Positions 11,734 to 21,550 of a DNA stretch of 64,000 nt are shown here, in pieces. The stretch is from contig OY744466.1 in assembly GCA_963556145.1 (NCBI GenBank), positions 6,185,820 through 6,249,819 of the forward strand. The letters run 5' to 3'. The notes beneath the pieces are model-generated. The model did no database searches. It saw only the letters and a list, made by a program, of their open reading frames with translations, and was not told the DNA's origin. The stretch is from Hygrocybe punicea (Eukaryota > Basidiomycota > Agaricomycetes > Agaricales > Hygrophoraceae). The stretch's first letter is position 1; the number at the start of each line of letters is the position of its first letter. Made by a program: the position numbers and the translations under genes.

Positions 11734-13824
11734 ATGACTACGAAAAAGAAGCAAAAAGAACGAGCGAAGAAGGAAAAAACGCGGCGGAAAACCAACACAA
11801 AAAGAGAACCAACAATCTCGCCACCAACGGCCCAGCCCACAGCGACGTGGACCCAAATGAACACAACGACGACGCTCACTGCCCCGGTGCCCGCCAACGC
11901 CATCCCAACACCACCCAGTGCCTCCGACCGTGAACATTCAACAGCCTCGTCGACCCACCTTACCGCCAACTGTGGCCAGCCAAAAACGAGGCACGGACCC
12001 CAAGATTCAACCCTGCACACCACAGCACGCCCACCTCCACCAAAAGCGTCGACGTTCGCGCCCGAGCACGCCACGTCGTTATTGCCCACCCAAATGGCCC
12101 CACCCTCGCTGCAAAACGCATCAGAACGCGCCCCAAACCCAACCGCCACGTTCGCGTCCCCCACCCTCGCAACCACGCCCCAAGTCCCCACAACGTCAAC
12201 GGCAACCCCGTCTACCGTCTCGCAGGCCCCAACGCCGTCCGCTCGCGTGCCCATCACGCCCAACACGACTGCCATGTTACGGCTGCACCCAACGCTGCAG
12301 CCTTCGCCTTCAATACTCGGACCATGGCCCCAGCGTCCAACCACACCCACGTCGACCCAGGAACGGCCAACGCGAGCACCCGTGTGCCCAAACGAACCCC
12401 AGTCCAGCCCAGCTGCTGCCGCCACGTCACCAACGAACGTGAAGCACCGCGAAGCACCACCAGCACCTCAGCCGCAACCCCAACGTACGGCCCCGCCCCC
12501 GTTGACCCGGAAACCACAGACGCCAATGCCGGTGTACCAAGACGAGCCCCAGCCCACGTCAAACGCGTCCACCACACCGTCCCACAATGCCAACCACCTC
12601 CAAACCGAACACGGACGCGAATACCCAGCGCCCATGGCTCTCGCCACCCCCAACCCCAAGCACCCCCGAGCAGAGCGCAGCCGTGAGCTGCCTTCGAAAT
12701 ACCCCAACCCCAGCGCCAAAAGCGGCCGTGAGCGCGAACGCCCGGCGTGTAGACCCAACCCCAATGCAAGGCCAACCCCAGAGCCCTGTCCCGCGCCCGT
12801 TCCATCCCAGCCTGCAACCATATCCCACCCCAACCCAAAAAGCTCGCATGAGCGTGAGTGTTCAACGCCCACCGGCATGCCCACTCCCAGCACCGCGAAA
12901 CCGGCCTCGAAACCCCTCCGACACGAACGTCTCGCGCCTACACCGTCTCGCGCCACCATCCCCGTCTACCCTGACCCAAAACCGAACCCTCAACACGACC
13001 ATCTCGTCCCCACACCGTACCGCGCTTCCACCATCCACCAAACGCGTCATGGAGACCCGCACGGCCAGTCGTGGCCTCTGACATCCGAGATCGCGGAGTT
13101 CCTTGCAGGAGAGAGCCGAGACAAAGCAAATGGCGCTGCGAGGCAAAACAACAAAGAGCAGGGTGAGAAAACGCGACAACACGCGAGCACGAAGGAGGAA
13201 ACGCGCACCGGGGACAAACCCCACCGAAAGGGAATAAAACAGCACGACGAAACGTTCCAACACACGACCGCATGTGAAGGAGACCCACCTAGCCCCACAA
13301 AACGATATGCCAACGTGTCTACACAAACGGAGCCCATGGAGACACCGCCGTCAGCGTGCCGCACCAATATCCCTACCCCAAAAACTCAAGCTGTCCCCAC
13401 ATTCAACACCCCCTGCCAAAATCATACTTGGCGCAACACCTATCATACCCACGTCCCCATCTGGCGACCCAAGAATGTCCCCACCCTTACCTACCCCCGA
13501 GTGCAAAATCCATGGTCCACGCTTCGCTACCGTCACCGCCGCGTCCACCCTCAAAACCTTCCCCCGAGATACCCTGTAAATAGACTCCCACCTCGTTATC
13601 AACGATACCCAATACATTTCGACGACTCCCCGTATCGAGTACAACCCCACCACCTTCCCACTATCTCTATGCGAAACTCATCAAAACTTCTGGCTCGTGT
13701 CCACCACGTTTCTCATAACCTTTCCCATCCCTCTGTTTCTCTCCCATCTTTTTTCAGACAGATTCCTGTTTCCTTTGATCCCAGTCTTGGACCTCCTTTA
13801 CTAGACCCTAGTGGAGTAGACTAG
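11734..13824 (+). CDS. Proline/threonine-rich ORF of E2
   Basis: A single 696-codon frame starts with ATG about 220 bp after the primer-binding site. Residues 1-30 are strongly basic. About residues 30-430 are Pro/Thr/Ala-rich and probably disordered. The last ~250 residues hold more Trp, His and Arg (for example HTWRNTYHTHVPIWRPK) and are the part best kept between copies. No zinc knuckle, protease or RT motif is present. The frame is intact here but broken in E1. Function is unknown; a gag replacement or a host-derived disordered protein are both possible. Confidence 0.55.
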   Translation: MTTKKKQKERAKKEKTRRKTNTKREPTISPPTAQPTATWTQMNTTTTLTAPVPANAIPTPPSASDREHSTASSTHLTANCGQPKTRHGPQDSTLHTTARPPPPKASTFAPEHATSLLPTQMAPPSLQNASERAPNPTATFASPTLATTPQVPTTSTATPSTVSQAPTPSARVPITPNTTAMLRLHPTLQPSPSILGPWPQRPTTPTSTQERPTRAPVCPNEPQSSPAAAATSPTNVKHREAPPAPQPQPQRTAPPPLTRKPQTPMPVYQDEPQPTSNASTTPSHNANHLQTEHGREYPAPMALATPNPKHPRAERSRELPSKYPNPSAKSGRERERPACRPNPNARPTPEPCPAPVPSQPATISHPNPKSSHERECSTPTGMPTPSTAKPASKPLRHERLAPTPSRATIPVYPDPKPNPQHDHLVPTPYRASTIHQTRHGDPHGQSWPLTSEIAEFLAGESRDKANGAARQNNKEQGEKTRQHASTKEETRTGDKPHRKGIKQHDETFQHTTACEGDPPSPTKRYANVSTQTEPMETPPSACRTNIPTPKTQAVPTFNTPCQNHTWRNTYHTHVPIWRPKNVPTLTYPRVQNPWSTLRYRHRRVHPQNLPPRYPVNRLPPRYQRYPIHFDDSPYRVQPHHLPTISMRNSSKLLARVHHVSHNLSHPSVSLPSFFRQIPVSFDPSLGPPLLDPSGVD

Positions 13825-13923
13825 CTTGGTTGTTTTTGGTCTGTCTTTCAGTCTGTTTTCCCCCTTTTCTTTTCCTCTTTCCCCCCTGTTTCGAGTCTTT
13901 GATAGCGACGAGGACGTCGCTAT

Positions 13924-13939
13924 GAGGAAGGGGGGCACT
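13924..13939 (+). other. E2 polypurine tract
   Basis: GAGGAAGGGGGGCAC directly precedes the 3' LTR. The same spot in E3 reads GAGGAAAAGGGGCAC (48071-48087), so the tract is conserved. Confidence 0.75.
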
Positions 13940-14094
13940 TGGAGTAGTAGCGAGTGCCTAGTCACGTGACGAGGCTCCCACGGTTCGTTGTAGATAGATC
14001 CCTGTCAGTAGTCAGTCCGAATCCATCCTTCCTCGCCAGCTCTTCTGCGAGATTCTCCAGCTAGCCCTCGGAGTGGTATCTCCGTACCACTCCA
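13940..14094 (+). repeat. E2 3' LTR
   Basis: It duplicates 11357-11511, preceded by the polypurine tract and followed by the target-site copy ACGG. Confidence 0.9.
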
Positions 14095-14802
14095 ACGGCC
14101 GCTTTCGGACCTAATCCGGCAGCCTCAAACACCTCGGAGTTCCAACTCTAGTAGACGGATCTCATTGGACTCAATTCCCGATATCGGACTTGCCCAATAT
14201 ATGTGTCCCCTCCTCCTTTTGGAGATACAGTTGACATTTTACATCTTTATCTTTTTATATTTGCATTCCTCTCCATTTCCCTGTCACTGTCGCATTGCAA
14301 CCCCCTCTTCACATCCCCATTCCAAATCCCCTTTGTAGTTCCCATCGGCCGAAGTAGACAAGTCCGAAAGTAGACTACTCATCCCTGTACTATAAAAATG
14401 GTCCCCGACGACCGTACAAAAAAATATACCCTTAGTCCCCATTTCCCTATAGTCAGAATCTGTTTTAGTTCCTTCAAAAGCTCGTCCTCTTAGACCCTTA
14501 GCTTTTCATAGTTCACTTCATCGTCTTTATCCTTATTCCATTATTCATTTATCGTTTCCGACCCAACCCAACCCAACCCGCCATACCTGACATCGTCGGC
14601 ATCGTCGGGTTGATTATTATTAGTCCATTTTCAGTCCGTTTATCGCCGGGTTTGTTATTATTCGTTCAGTTTTACACGGCGGCCTTATTTTACTACACTT
14701 TACCACTATCCCCGACACTGACTTATCCACCGTCACTTCTACGCTGACACCCCTAGGTTAGGATCTTCTTTTTATAGTTCCGAAGCTACCCCAAACCCGC
14801 AT
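14095..14802. other. R1 interior without recognised gene
   Basis: This is the right-hand part of the extra sequence between the gag halves. It is T/C-rich on the + strand, with short CCCAACC tandem words around 14560-14580. I see no gene. Confidence 0.4.
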
Positions 14803-15147
14803 CTACACCGTCTTGTTCTCTATACCGTAAGCCAATTGTCGTTGCGTAAGTTGATCGAGATCCAAAATCGTATACCGGATGGAATCTGTGGCACCGGGGT
14901 AGAAGTCGAAAATGGCACGCCGGAAAGCGATGAAGTCCTTTGCAGAAGCGGCGGGAAGTGTCGACCAAAGTTCATAGTCGTCGTTGTTGAGCTACCGGAG
15001 TGTGTAGCAAATTTTCATAGCGTCCGAGAGTCCACAGTCGAATCCGAGTATGTCAATTTCGTCGAAGAAGCGGGGAAGGTCGCATTCGTCACCATGAAAC
15101 ATCGGGGCGGAGGGATCACCTCGAAGAGGCATGAATCCGGTCGTCAT
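14803..15147 (-). pseudogene. Retrotransposon gag-like protein of R1, N-terminal part
   Basis: The - strand frame from ATG at 15147 reads MTTGFMPLRGDPSAPMFHGD, then LPRFFDEIDILGFDCGLSDA, ELWSTLPAASAKDFIAFRRA and FYPGATDSIRYTILDLDQL. These are the N-terminal features of Agaricomycete gag-like proteins (MP..G..APxFxG, ELW.xLP, F..YPGA). An in-frame TAG lies at 14992-14994 and a second stop at 14803-14805. The downstream half resumes at about 11240. It faces the Zn2Cys6 gene tail to tail. Confidence 0.65.
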
Positions 15148-15340
15148 ATCGGGAATGTCCAAATCGGGAAGCGGGTCGGAAAGCGGGTCGGGTCGAGGGG
15201 GTTCGAGGACGTGGTCGAAGTCGTAAGTGAAACTAAATATCTAGAGTCGGGTAGAGGAGGAAAACGTCATGGAAGTCAAAGCCGACCGTGGGGAGGGTAT
15301 GAAACGACAGAAAACTTCACTCCTCGCGGTGGGCTCCAGT

Positions 15341-15944
15341 TGTGACGGCGAGTTCGGGTGTAGATCCGGAATGGAATCTACTAGAAAGGGTGATCTGCTG
15401 GAAAGAGATCAGAGGAGTGAAGTGTTTTCTATGGTGTCTAATCAATCCAACCTGAATCCGGGGTTCCGGATCAGAGGTGAAGTGTGGGTGAAGGGAGTTC
15501 GAAGACTAATAACTAATACGATAAGAATAGGACTGAAGGGGAGCGATACTATGCAATATGATATGAAGGGGAGTAATAATCTACATCTTTGTAGTGTAAA
15601 AGTAGACCTTTTATACTACTGTGAGGGATCCTGTGCTATAGTAACTATGTACTACAAGCGAAGGCTGTAAAGTGATAGGGGAGTAGTGGAGAGGAGTGGA
15701 GTGGATTGGGGCTATATACTAAGTAACGGGAAATGAAGGTAAATGATATATAACTATATACGTGGAGAATCCGGGTTGTTAGGAACATTGCATCTTGAGT
15801 GGGAACGATTCCGGAGCGGGATCCGGAGCGGAATCGACGGAATTGAGCGGAATCGAACGGAATCGACGATATATGAAAGGGAACGGACGGGGACAATGTA
15901 TGATATGAAGAGGATCCAGGTCCAGACGGCCCGGAGCCTCTACA
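15341..15944. repeat. R1 right LTR
   Basis: It matches 7318-7921 along all 604 bp with one visible substitution. It lies next to gag and to a primer-binding-like sequence reading leftward from about 15338. Confidence 0.9.
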
Positions 15945-16139
15945 CCGTTCACATTTTTTTTCAGGGCCTGAACCGAGTTCATGAACAGTTCGGACATTCA
16001 ATTTTAGTATTATCACGCATTCTACATGTAAAAAATTCACAATTTATTATTCTATATATTCTAACCATCCCAGAAACTCAATATATTATTATATACATTA
16101 TATACATGCTGGTATGGGTTTTTGTAGGTTTACCTATGG

Positions 16140-16960
16140 GTATCACTTGGCATTGGTGAGGCACCCACCTCCCTGTAACCTTGTGAACATAGCCCCGACA
16201 TCAATTGACACCGAGCTGCATGTTCGTGAGGTGTTCACCAGGGGTGGGGACCTGGTCCCGCCTTGGCGCTGGTGGTCGCACGCCCAGTGCAGTTGGACGG
16301 TCAGTGCACCACTCCCATTGCTCCCCTTGCCTCTGTTGTGATCCGTCATCCTCGTCCTTGTTGTTGCCATCGCGTTGCTCCATTGCCATTGCCGTGTGGG
16401 CATTGACGTGGGGCGTTGGTGTGAGTGTGAGCATTGGTGTTGGTGTGGGCAAGGGCAAGGGCAAGGGCGTGGGTGTGGGTGTGGTCGTGGGCATTGCTGT
16501 TGCTGCTGCCGTTGCCGTTGCTGTGTGGGGGCATTGGCATGGGGCGTTGGCGTGAGTGTGAGCATTGGCGTTGGCGTGGGCGTGGGCGAGGGTGAGGGCG
16601 AGTGTGGGTGTGGGTGCGGTTGTGGCGTCGTTGGGTGTCGTTGGGCTTGTGTGTATAGTATTAGCCAACTTCGTTAATAATAAACACTTACGAAGGGCAG
16701 CGGGGTTGGGTGCACCTTCCCTGCCGCTCTCTTTCTCTCGTTTGGGGGCGGTTCATTGATGGCGCGCACCGCTATGGTGGTGGTGGTGGTGGTGGTGTTC
16801 GTGGTGGTGCCACTGCTGCTGCCACCTCTGATGGTGCTGATGTTTGGATTGTGTGTCATTGTTGTTGTTGTGGTGGTGGCTGCTGACTTGGTGGTTGGTA
16901 GAAGTGCCTACAAAAGTATTAGTAAATGAGAAACAAATGAAAATGAAAATAAAACTTACC
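16140..16960 (-). pseudogene. Spliced low-complexity gene of element B (SIDVGAMFTR family)
   Basis: The - strand shows exon-like pieces separated by introns with GTAAGT donors: 16959-16908 (TAG acceptor) and 16691-16646 (CTAAT branch-like, AAG acceptor). Coding pieces are rich in His, Gln, Pro, Thr and Asn. Near the end they read NRGKGSNGSG, then CSSVSIDVGAMFTRLQGG and CLTN (about 16215-16150). Element A carries the same end (50505-50660, + strand) with NRGKGSSGS, SIDVGAMFTRLKGG and CLTN. The first exons are not delimited, so I mark it as a possible remnant. The protein family is not known to me. Confidence 0.45.
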
Positions 16961-17281
16961 TATTTGCCTCAAATGCTTGCGTTCGAGGCTTTTCAGAGTG
17001 GTGGTTGGTGGCTGAGAATAAAGTTTGACTAAAACGGAAATTTGCCGGATCGGCATGTGAGTAAAACTTTCATTTGGAGCGCAAAATAACATACCTGCGG
17101 ACATCGGTTTGGCGGTTCTGAACCGCTCGTGAACCGTTTAGACAACCTGGGGGTTGCCTGAACCCCGAACCAGACCTGGGGTTCAGTTCAGCCCAAGGTG
17201 CTGGACTGAACCGAACTTCTGGTTCGGTTCGGAGTTCGAACTGGGTTCGGATCGGTTCTGAACCAAACTTTGGCAGCACTA

Positions 17282-18236
17282 GTTGATGCATCGTCTCTTA
17301 CTTAGAATTATAACTGCTCTCTTCAACTTTTTCAAAGGTGTATCCAGGCACTCTGTGCTCCAGGGCAGGTTTGGTGGAGGGAAACAGCAACTGACGCCAC
17401 GACATCCTTCAAGCTGGCATATCATCAAGGACTGGTCGGACCTCATTAAAAAAGCGCATGAATACATTTAGAAAAGTTCTTCCCACCAAAATTTTTATAC
17501 TCTAAGAAAGGCAAAGCTGAGGAGAACCTGCTTTCCCCATGTCCCCATGTTGTCTGCTATCCCCCTCGATATTGAAGTATCCGAGTTATAGTGCACCAAA
17601 GGGAGTCGACAAATTGTCTGTTGCACATCCTAATGGAATTTATTAGTAAGTTGGTAAGCAAGAAGAACTGGCTTGCCTTCAGAATGGTATCAATTCGGGG
17701 AACGATAGGAGGGGAAGGAGAAGGGTTGGTAGTGTCTTAGTTTACCGAATTTACTTGCATCGCCAGGGATCGTTTGGGACTTGTCATATCTTCCTTGATC
17801 TTCGAAGGAGGTTCTGAAAGGTGTGCTCTACTATCTGACGACGCTTGCTTTCTCTTTGGAGGAGGGGTGTAGATTGCTACTTTTTGCAAGACCGTTGTCA
17901 TCGCTTATCAGGCTCACATTGTTTAGAAACAGCATCACTGGCATTCATTCTACCGCCAGACATGTTGTAAATTGGTCGCGTGGAATCGCAGCGGATCTTT
18001 CAAGCACGGCCGAGCTGGGTGGGGATGGCGTTAAAAAAATTTTCGGGCAAATCTAGCCGATTCCTCACTATTGAATGGGCTATGACAGCAACTGATGTTT
18101 CTTTTCATTCCCAGGAGTTCACCTGTGGGCTTGGACAGTCAACTTGGTCAGTGGACGTGGATGGTGACCGGTATTTGCCATCCATGGGCATCCCCAAAAC
18201 ACTTGTGTAGTAAGACGCATGCGATCGGCCATCAGT
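17282..18236. other. Flank of element B, no recognised gene beyond the split segment
   Basis: 17282-17470 holds the distal part of the unassigned - strand segment described at 6712-7200. From 17480 to 18236 I see only short frames and no family signature. Confidence 0.35.
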
Positions 18237-18465
18237 AAAACCTGATATTACCTAATTTTGTCTTAAGGTGTCTTAGTGCATCTTGATGTTCTTAAAATTT
18301 GTAATTAAGATGATCAAGAAACCATACCTACTTAGGCCAAGACAAATTAAGAAATTTTGTCTTGGCCTAAGTAGGTACAGTTTCTTGATCATCTTAATTA
18401 CAAATTTTAAGAACATCAAGATGCACTAAGACACCCTAAGACAAAATTAAGTAATATCAGGTTTT
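18237..18465. repeat. Long foldback (MITE-like)
   Basis: Two ~107-bp arms (18237-18347 and 18356-18465) are near-perfect reverse complements around a loop of about 9 nt (TTAAGAAAT). Tips read AAAACCTGATATT and AATATCAGGTTTT. Such a palindrome would form a stable hairpin; a foldback transposon or hairpin RNA source are possible. No ORF is inside. Confidence 0.85.
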
Positions 18466-18799
18466 CCTGATGCATCATCCAGACAAGCGTCAGTCCGAGG
18501 CCGCGTGAACTATATAGTCGTCAGGCACACGGTGGGATGCATCATCCGAAGAGATGCCCGGAATGTTAGTGTCTTGCGAAGAAGGGCAGTGTCTTGCAAA
18601 AGGGACACTGGAATGGCAGTATCTTGCAAAGAGGTTACCATAGCGATGGCTCGCTCTTGTAACATGTTGCCAGCACAGCAATATCCAGTATCAAAAGAAT
18701 AGGCATTGAAAACACGACAAGTGTAAAAGGTAAGTAATACAAAAGCAACACAGCAGGCATCCGAGTTGTTCCAGAGTAGCGATGACAACACAAAGATGC

Positions 18800-18965
18800 G
18801 GACGAAAGGAGACAATGCGAGGCGAGATGAGGCAACCTGAGATGAGACGAAGTAAGGCGGGACAAGGTGAGGCAACCCGAGACGAGACGAAGCAAGGTGG
18901 GGACAAGGCGAGGCAGGACGAGATGAGACGAGTCGAAACAAGGCAGGACGAGACCAGGTGAGATA
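18800..18965. repeat. GA-rich degenerate minisatellite
   Basis: The stretch is made of imperfect GAGACGAGGCAAC/GGACAAGGTGAGGC words. The apparent - strand Leu/Ser/Cys-rich ORFs across it are products of the repeat. Confidence 0.6.
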
Positions 18966-18999
18966 TGACATGAATAGCAGTTGACACTACCTGGAAACA

Positions 19000-19830
19000 T
19001 ATCTAATCGTCTTTGTTGCGTGGAAAATGTAAAGAACTCACTTTTTGAAGTTAGAACTTGAACAACCCTCACCGGCCCTTCGTGCAGCCTGTTAAGCGGC
19101 AATCTTGGAGACTCCAGACGTTGAGACACAAGCTGTTTTTCCTTTGCGGTGGGCTGCTTCGGCACGACAAGAATGCTTCTACAATACTGTCAATCAGGTG
19201 TGAGCAACCAGTGTACTCTTGATAGAAGATCCCAACTATATGCGTAGTCACTTGTTGGGATATTTGTCATCCTGAAGAGAAATGGAAGCTTGTATCGATA
19301 TGCTAGCGGGTATAAACGACTTACGAGGTAACTCCTGAGAACTGAGAAGGCAAAAACAGATTACCAATAGAAATGGAAGGTACTGCAGACACAAACCAAG
19401 CAATTCAAAAGCTTATCTGGCCTCCTTGGTAAACCCTCGAGTCACTGTCATAATTTGAAAGTGCTGACGTTGCACCTCAGTTTAACATCCGCAGCAGTAA
19501 CAATATTCGATGATGAGGCATGAGAAAAAGAGTCTTCGCTAGCATATAAAACATTATCTGTCCGAGTCACCACGTTTGTTTGACTTACTCTCGATAAAGT
19601 CATCCACTGGAAGTAAATCTCTGCAGAGCGGTCAGTTTTACAGTTCTGCAAATATTTTCCTGAGAAATCCTGCACGCCTCAAGTACGCAAAACCTGCTTT
19701 GAGAAGAGTTTGAACTGCGGCAAGACTTTGGGAGACCGTGATGCTCTGATAGGGATAGAATAAGTTCAACGCTCGAAATAAAGGATGTTGTTTGAAAACC
19801 TGGACATTAGTGTTGCGTGGTGCCATTTCC
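19000..19830 (-). other. Unassigned coding-like exons
   Basis: The - strand has plausible exons: QHPLFRALNLFYPYQSITVS (about 19790), a Ser/Thr-rich piece at 19448-19675 and PKQPTAKEKQLVSQRLESPR (about 19135) followed by a GTGAGT donor near 19040. I do not recognise a family, and the exons cannot be joined with confidence. Confidence 0.3.
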
Positions 19831-20211
19831 TCCCGTGGTCATTTTCAGAGGTGTTCGACGTGTCGTCACGTCGTTCCTGGATGCATTCGACGTGGCGAGG
19901 AAAGGAAATACCAGTTGGTCGGCCAAGGTAACTTTATCTATTATTTCTGCTAAGATTTATAATGGCCGGTGGCATGTAGTGAATGACAAAGACGATAACG
20001 AAGGCGACGGCGACGGTTTATACAACCAAGTGGCAGGCATGCCGTTGGAAACAAGGAGGGCAACGGGGACTGATTTGACCGCTGTCCAAAAGTGGCAGTG
20101 TTTAGGAGTTGTGCACAAGACATAGGACTAAGCCAAAGGAGAAAACGTTTGGATATGATCAAAATGTAAATGCACACATGACATTGTACACACACAGAAA
20201 ATATTCTCTCC

Positions 20212-21447
20212 TTACACCGGTTCAAACCAATCATCACTTCCAAGTTCTGCAAAGCTATTTTCAATCTAGCATCCCGCTCAGTTGACAATTCAATCGCGCA
20301 GATTTGAATCGAACTCACCCAATACGACAAAATAGCAGCAATCAAATCAGGCCATGGCCCAGGGTTCACTAGCTGGCCATCAAGACTCTCCGTGGTTCTT
20401 AACCGAACGACAGCGGATTGTTTATAGGAAGCCCCGTCATAATCGTCGGTGAGCGTGATGAGAAGGAAGATCCAGTCTCGTCCATTGGTCAGAGCACCAC
20501 GGAGGACCTTTTTCCTGAGGTAAAGCGCGTGTAACGTGAACCTGGAAGCTAGCGAGATCTGCTTACTGGAGAAACTTTCCGCACGCATACATCTCACATA
20601 CTGCCTGAGGAACGTGGTCCGAGGGATTGAAAAGCTTGGCTTCCACAACAAAGAAGCTAGACGGCATGTGCATTTTGAGGATATGAAGGTGCGGGGATGT
20701 CAGAAAAATAGCTAGAGGAAAGGATTAGCTAGAGGGTTGAGATAAGTCGAGGTGGTTTAGGGTTTACCAGCAGCGCGTTGACTTGCTACTACGGCAGTAT
20801 AGTCTACAAATCCAGAAAGGGTCGACAAGCTCGACGGGCTGATAGTCGTGGCAGGAACAACGTGCTCCATGTTGAGAACCATGCGCTGATTTGGTGGAAG
20901 CATTGCAGCCGCACGGAAGAAGAATGCGTCAATCCACGCACGAGCGCTTGCTTCGGTCTGACAGGGTATGAGAAGCGTAAATGTTGAGAGATGGTTAGCA
21001 TACCCTCCTGGGAATGAGGCTTTCCAACAAATGTAATTGACGATACAGATTCGCGGAAGACCAAAGTTGGTCATGTCCGAGGGAAATAGTCGCGGCGATG
21101 CGTTCCTCGGAATTGGGTTTCAGGGCAATAAGGCCAGTGAACGTGATTTTCAACTTGATCAAGTTCTCCACAGTCATACTGGAGAAGGTAAGAGACTGCA
21201 GGGAGTGAGTTAGTGGAAAGCCGGTTGGTACCTAGAGTCATACCTGAGGCCCTTCCAGCTTCGACCCTAACAAAGAGAGCATCGTGTCGACCTGCTGCTC
21301 GAAACCTTCTGAGGCAAGCTCATTTGGGTCTGCCTCCTCCTCGGACTCCTCGTACACAATAGTACTCTTCAACTTAAGAAGAGAGTTGTAGGCGAGTTGC
21401 AATTCCAACCCACTGAGACCTGAGAGTTTGCGCCTTTTAGGCGACAT
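20212..21447 (-). CDS. Fungal PD-(D/E)XK nuclease-like protein
   Basis: Exons 21447-21244, 21195-21004, 20957-20768, 20711-20567 and 20514 to about 20318 join in frame, plus a short last exon ending at 20212; the product is about 320 aa. The N-terminus is MSPKRRKLSGLSGLELQLAY with an acidic stretch. The core reads ARAWIDAFFFRAAAMLPP, GFVDYTAVV, SSFFVVEAKLFNPSDHVPQA, ALTNGRDWIFLLITL and DDYDGASY. The D in GFVDY and the E and K in VEAK fit a PD-(D/E)XK fold, as found in a lineage-expanded Agaricomycete family usually annotated hypothetical. It is divergent from the HNH gene with about 100 bp between starts. Nuclease activity is inferred. The exact last-exon junction is uncertain. Confidence 0.7.
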
Positions 21448-21550
21448 GAGGACATCAAGGTATGTTCAACGGAGTCAGTGTGGAGTTTGAAAAATCTGAG
21501 CTTACAGCGAATTCGGAGCGCTTCTTCGCGAGCATAACGCATCCTCGAAA

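Larger units (their letters stand above)
11357..14094 (+). mobile_element. Complete short LTR element E2 inserted in R1
   Basis: LTRs of 155 bp lie at 11357-11511 and 13940-14094, each starting TGGAGTAGTAG and ending CCACTCCA. ACGG occurs immediately before (11353-11356) and after (14095-14098), a likely 4-bp target duplication. Inside are a primer-binding site (from 11515), a repeat-rich leader, one long ORF (11734-13824) and a polypurine tract ending next to the 3' LTR. The 3' segment can be read as SDEDVAMRKGGTW, a Ty3/gypsy-like 3' end, so the family looks like a deletion derivative of a gypsy element. No pol domain remains. Confidence 0.85.
7318..15944. mobile_element. LTR retroelement R1, 8.6 kb, inserted in element B
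   Basis: Two 604-bp LTRs (7318-7921, 15341-15944) starting TGTGACGG and ending CCTCTACA enclose the element. Only one difference is visible between them (7905 A, 15928 G). Flanks CCAT before and CCGT after suggest a 4-bp target duplication with one mismatch. Reading leftward, TGGAGCCCACCGCGAGGA just inside the right LTR is a good primer-binding site, and gag lies on that strand, so the - strand is the likely genomic-RNA strand. No protease, RT or integrase is recognised. A second gene runs the opposite way (8249-9777). Confidence 0.8.
7201..17281 (-). mobile_element. hAT-like element B, split by R1
   Basis: The ends are TAGTGCTACC at 7201 and the inverted GGCAGCACTA ending at 17281. The flanks ATTGATGC (7193-7200) and GTTGATGC (17282-17289) form an 8-bp target duplication with one mismatch. 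Terminal TAGTG fits the hAT YARNG tip rule. The subterminal regions (7204-7316 plus 15945-16010, and 17100-17280) are dense in GTTCAG/CTGAAC words. No hAT transposase is visible, so it is non-autonomous. Left and right ends match element A (49629-50953) in reverse orientation. Confidence 0.8.
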
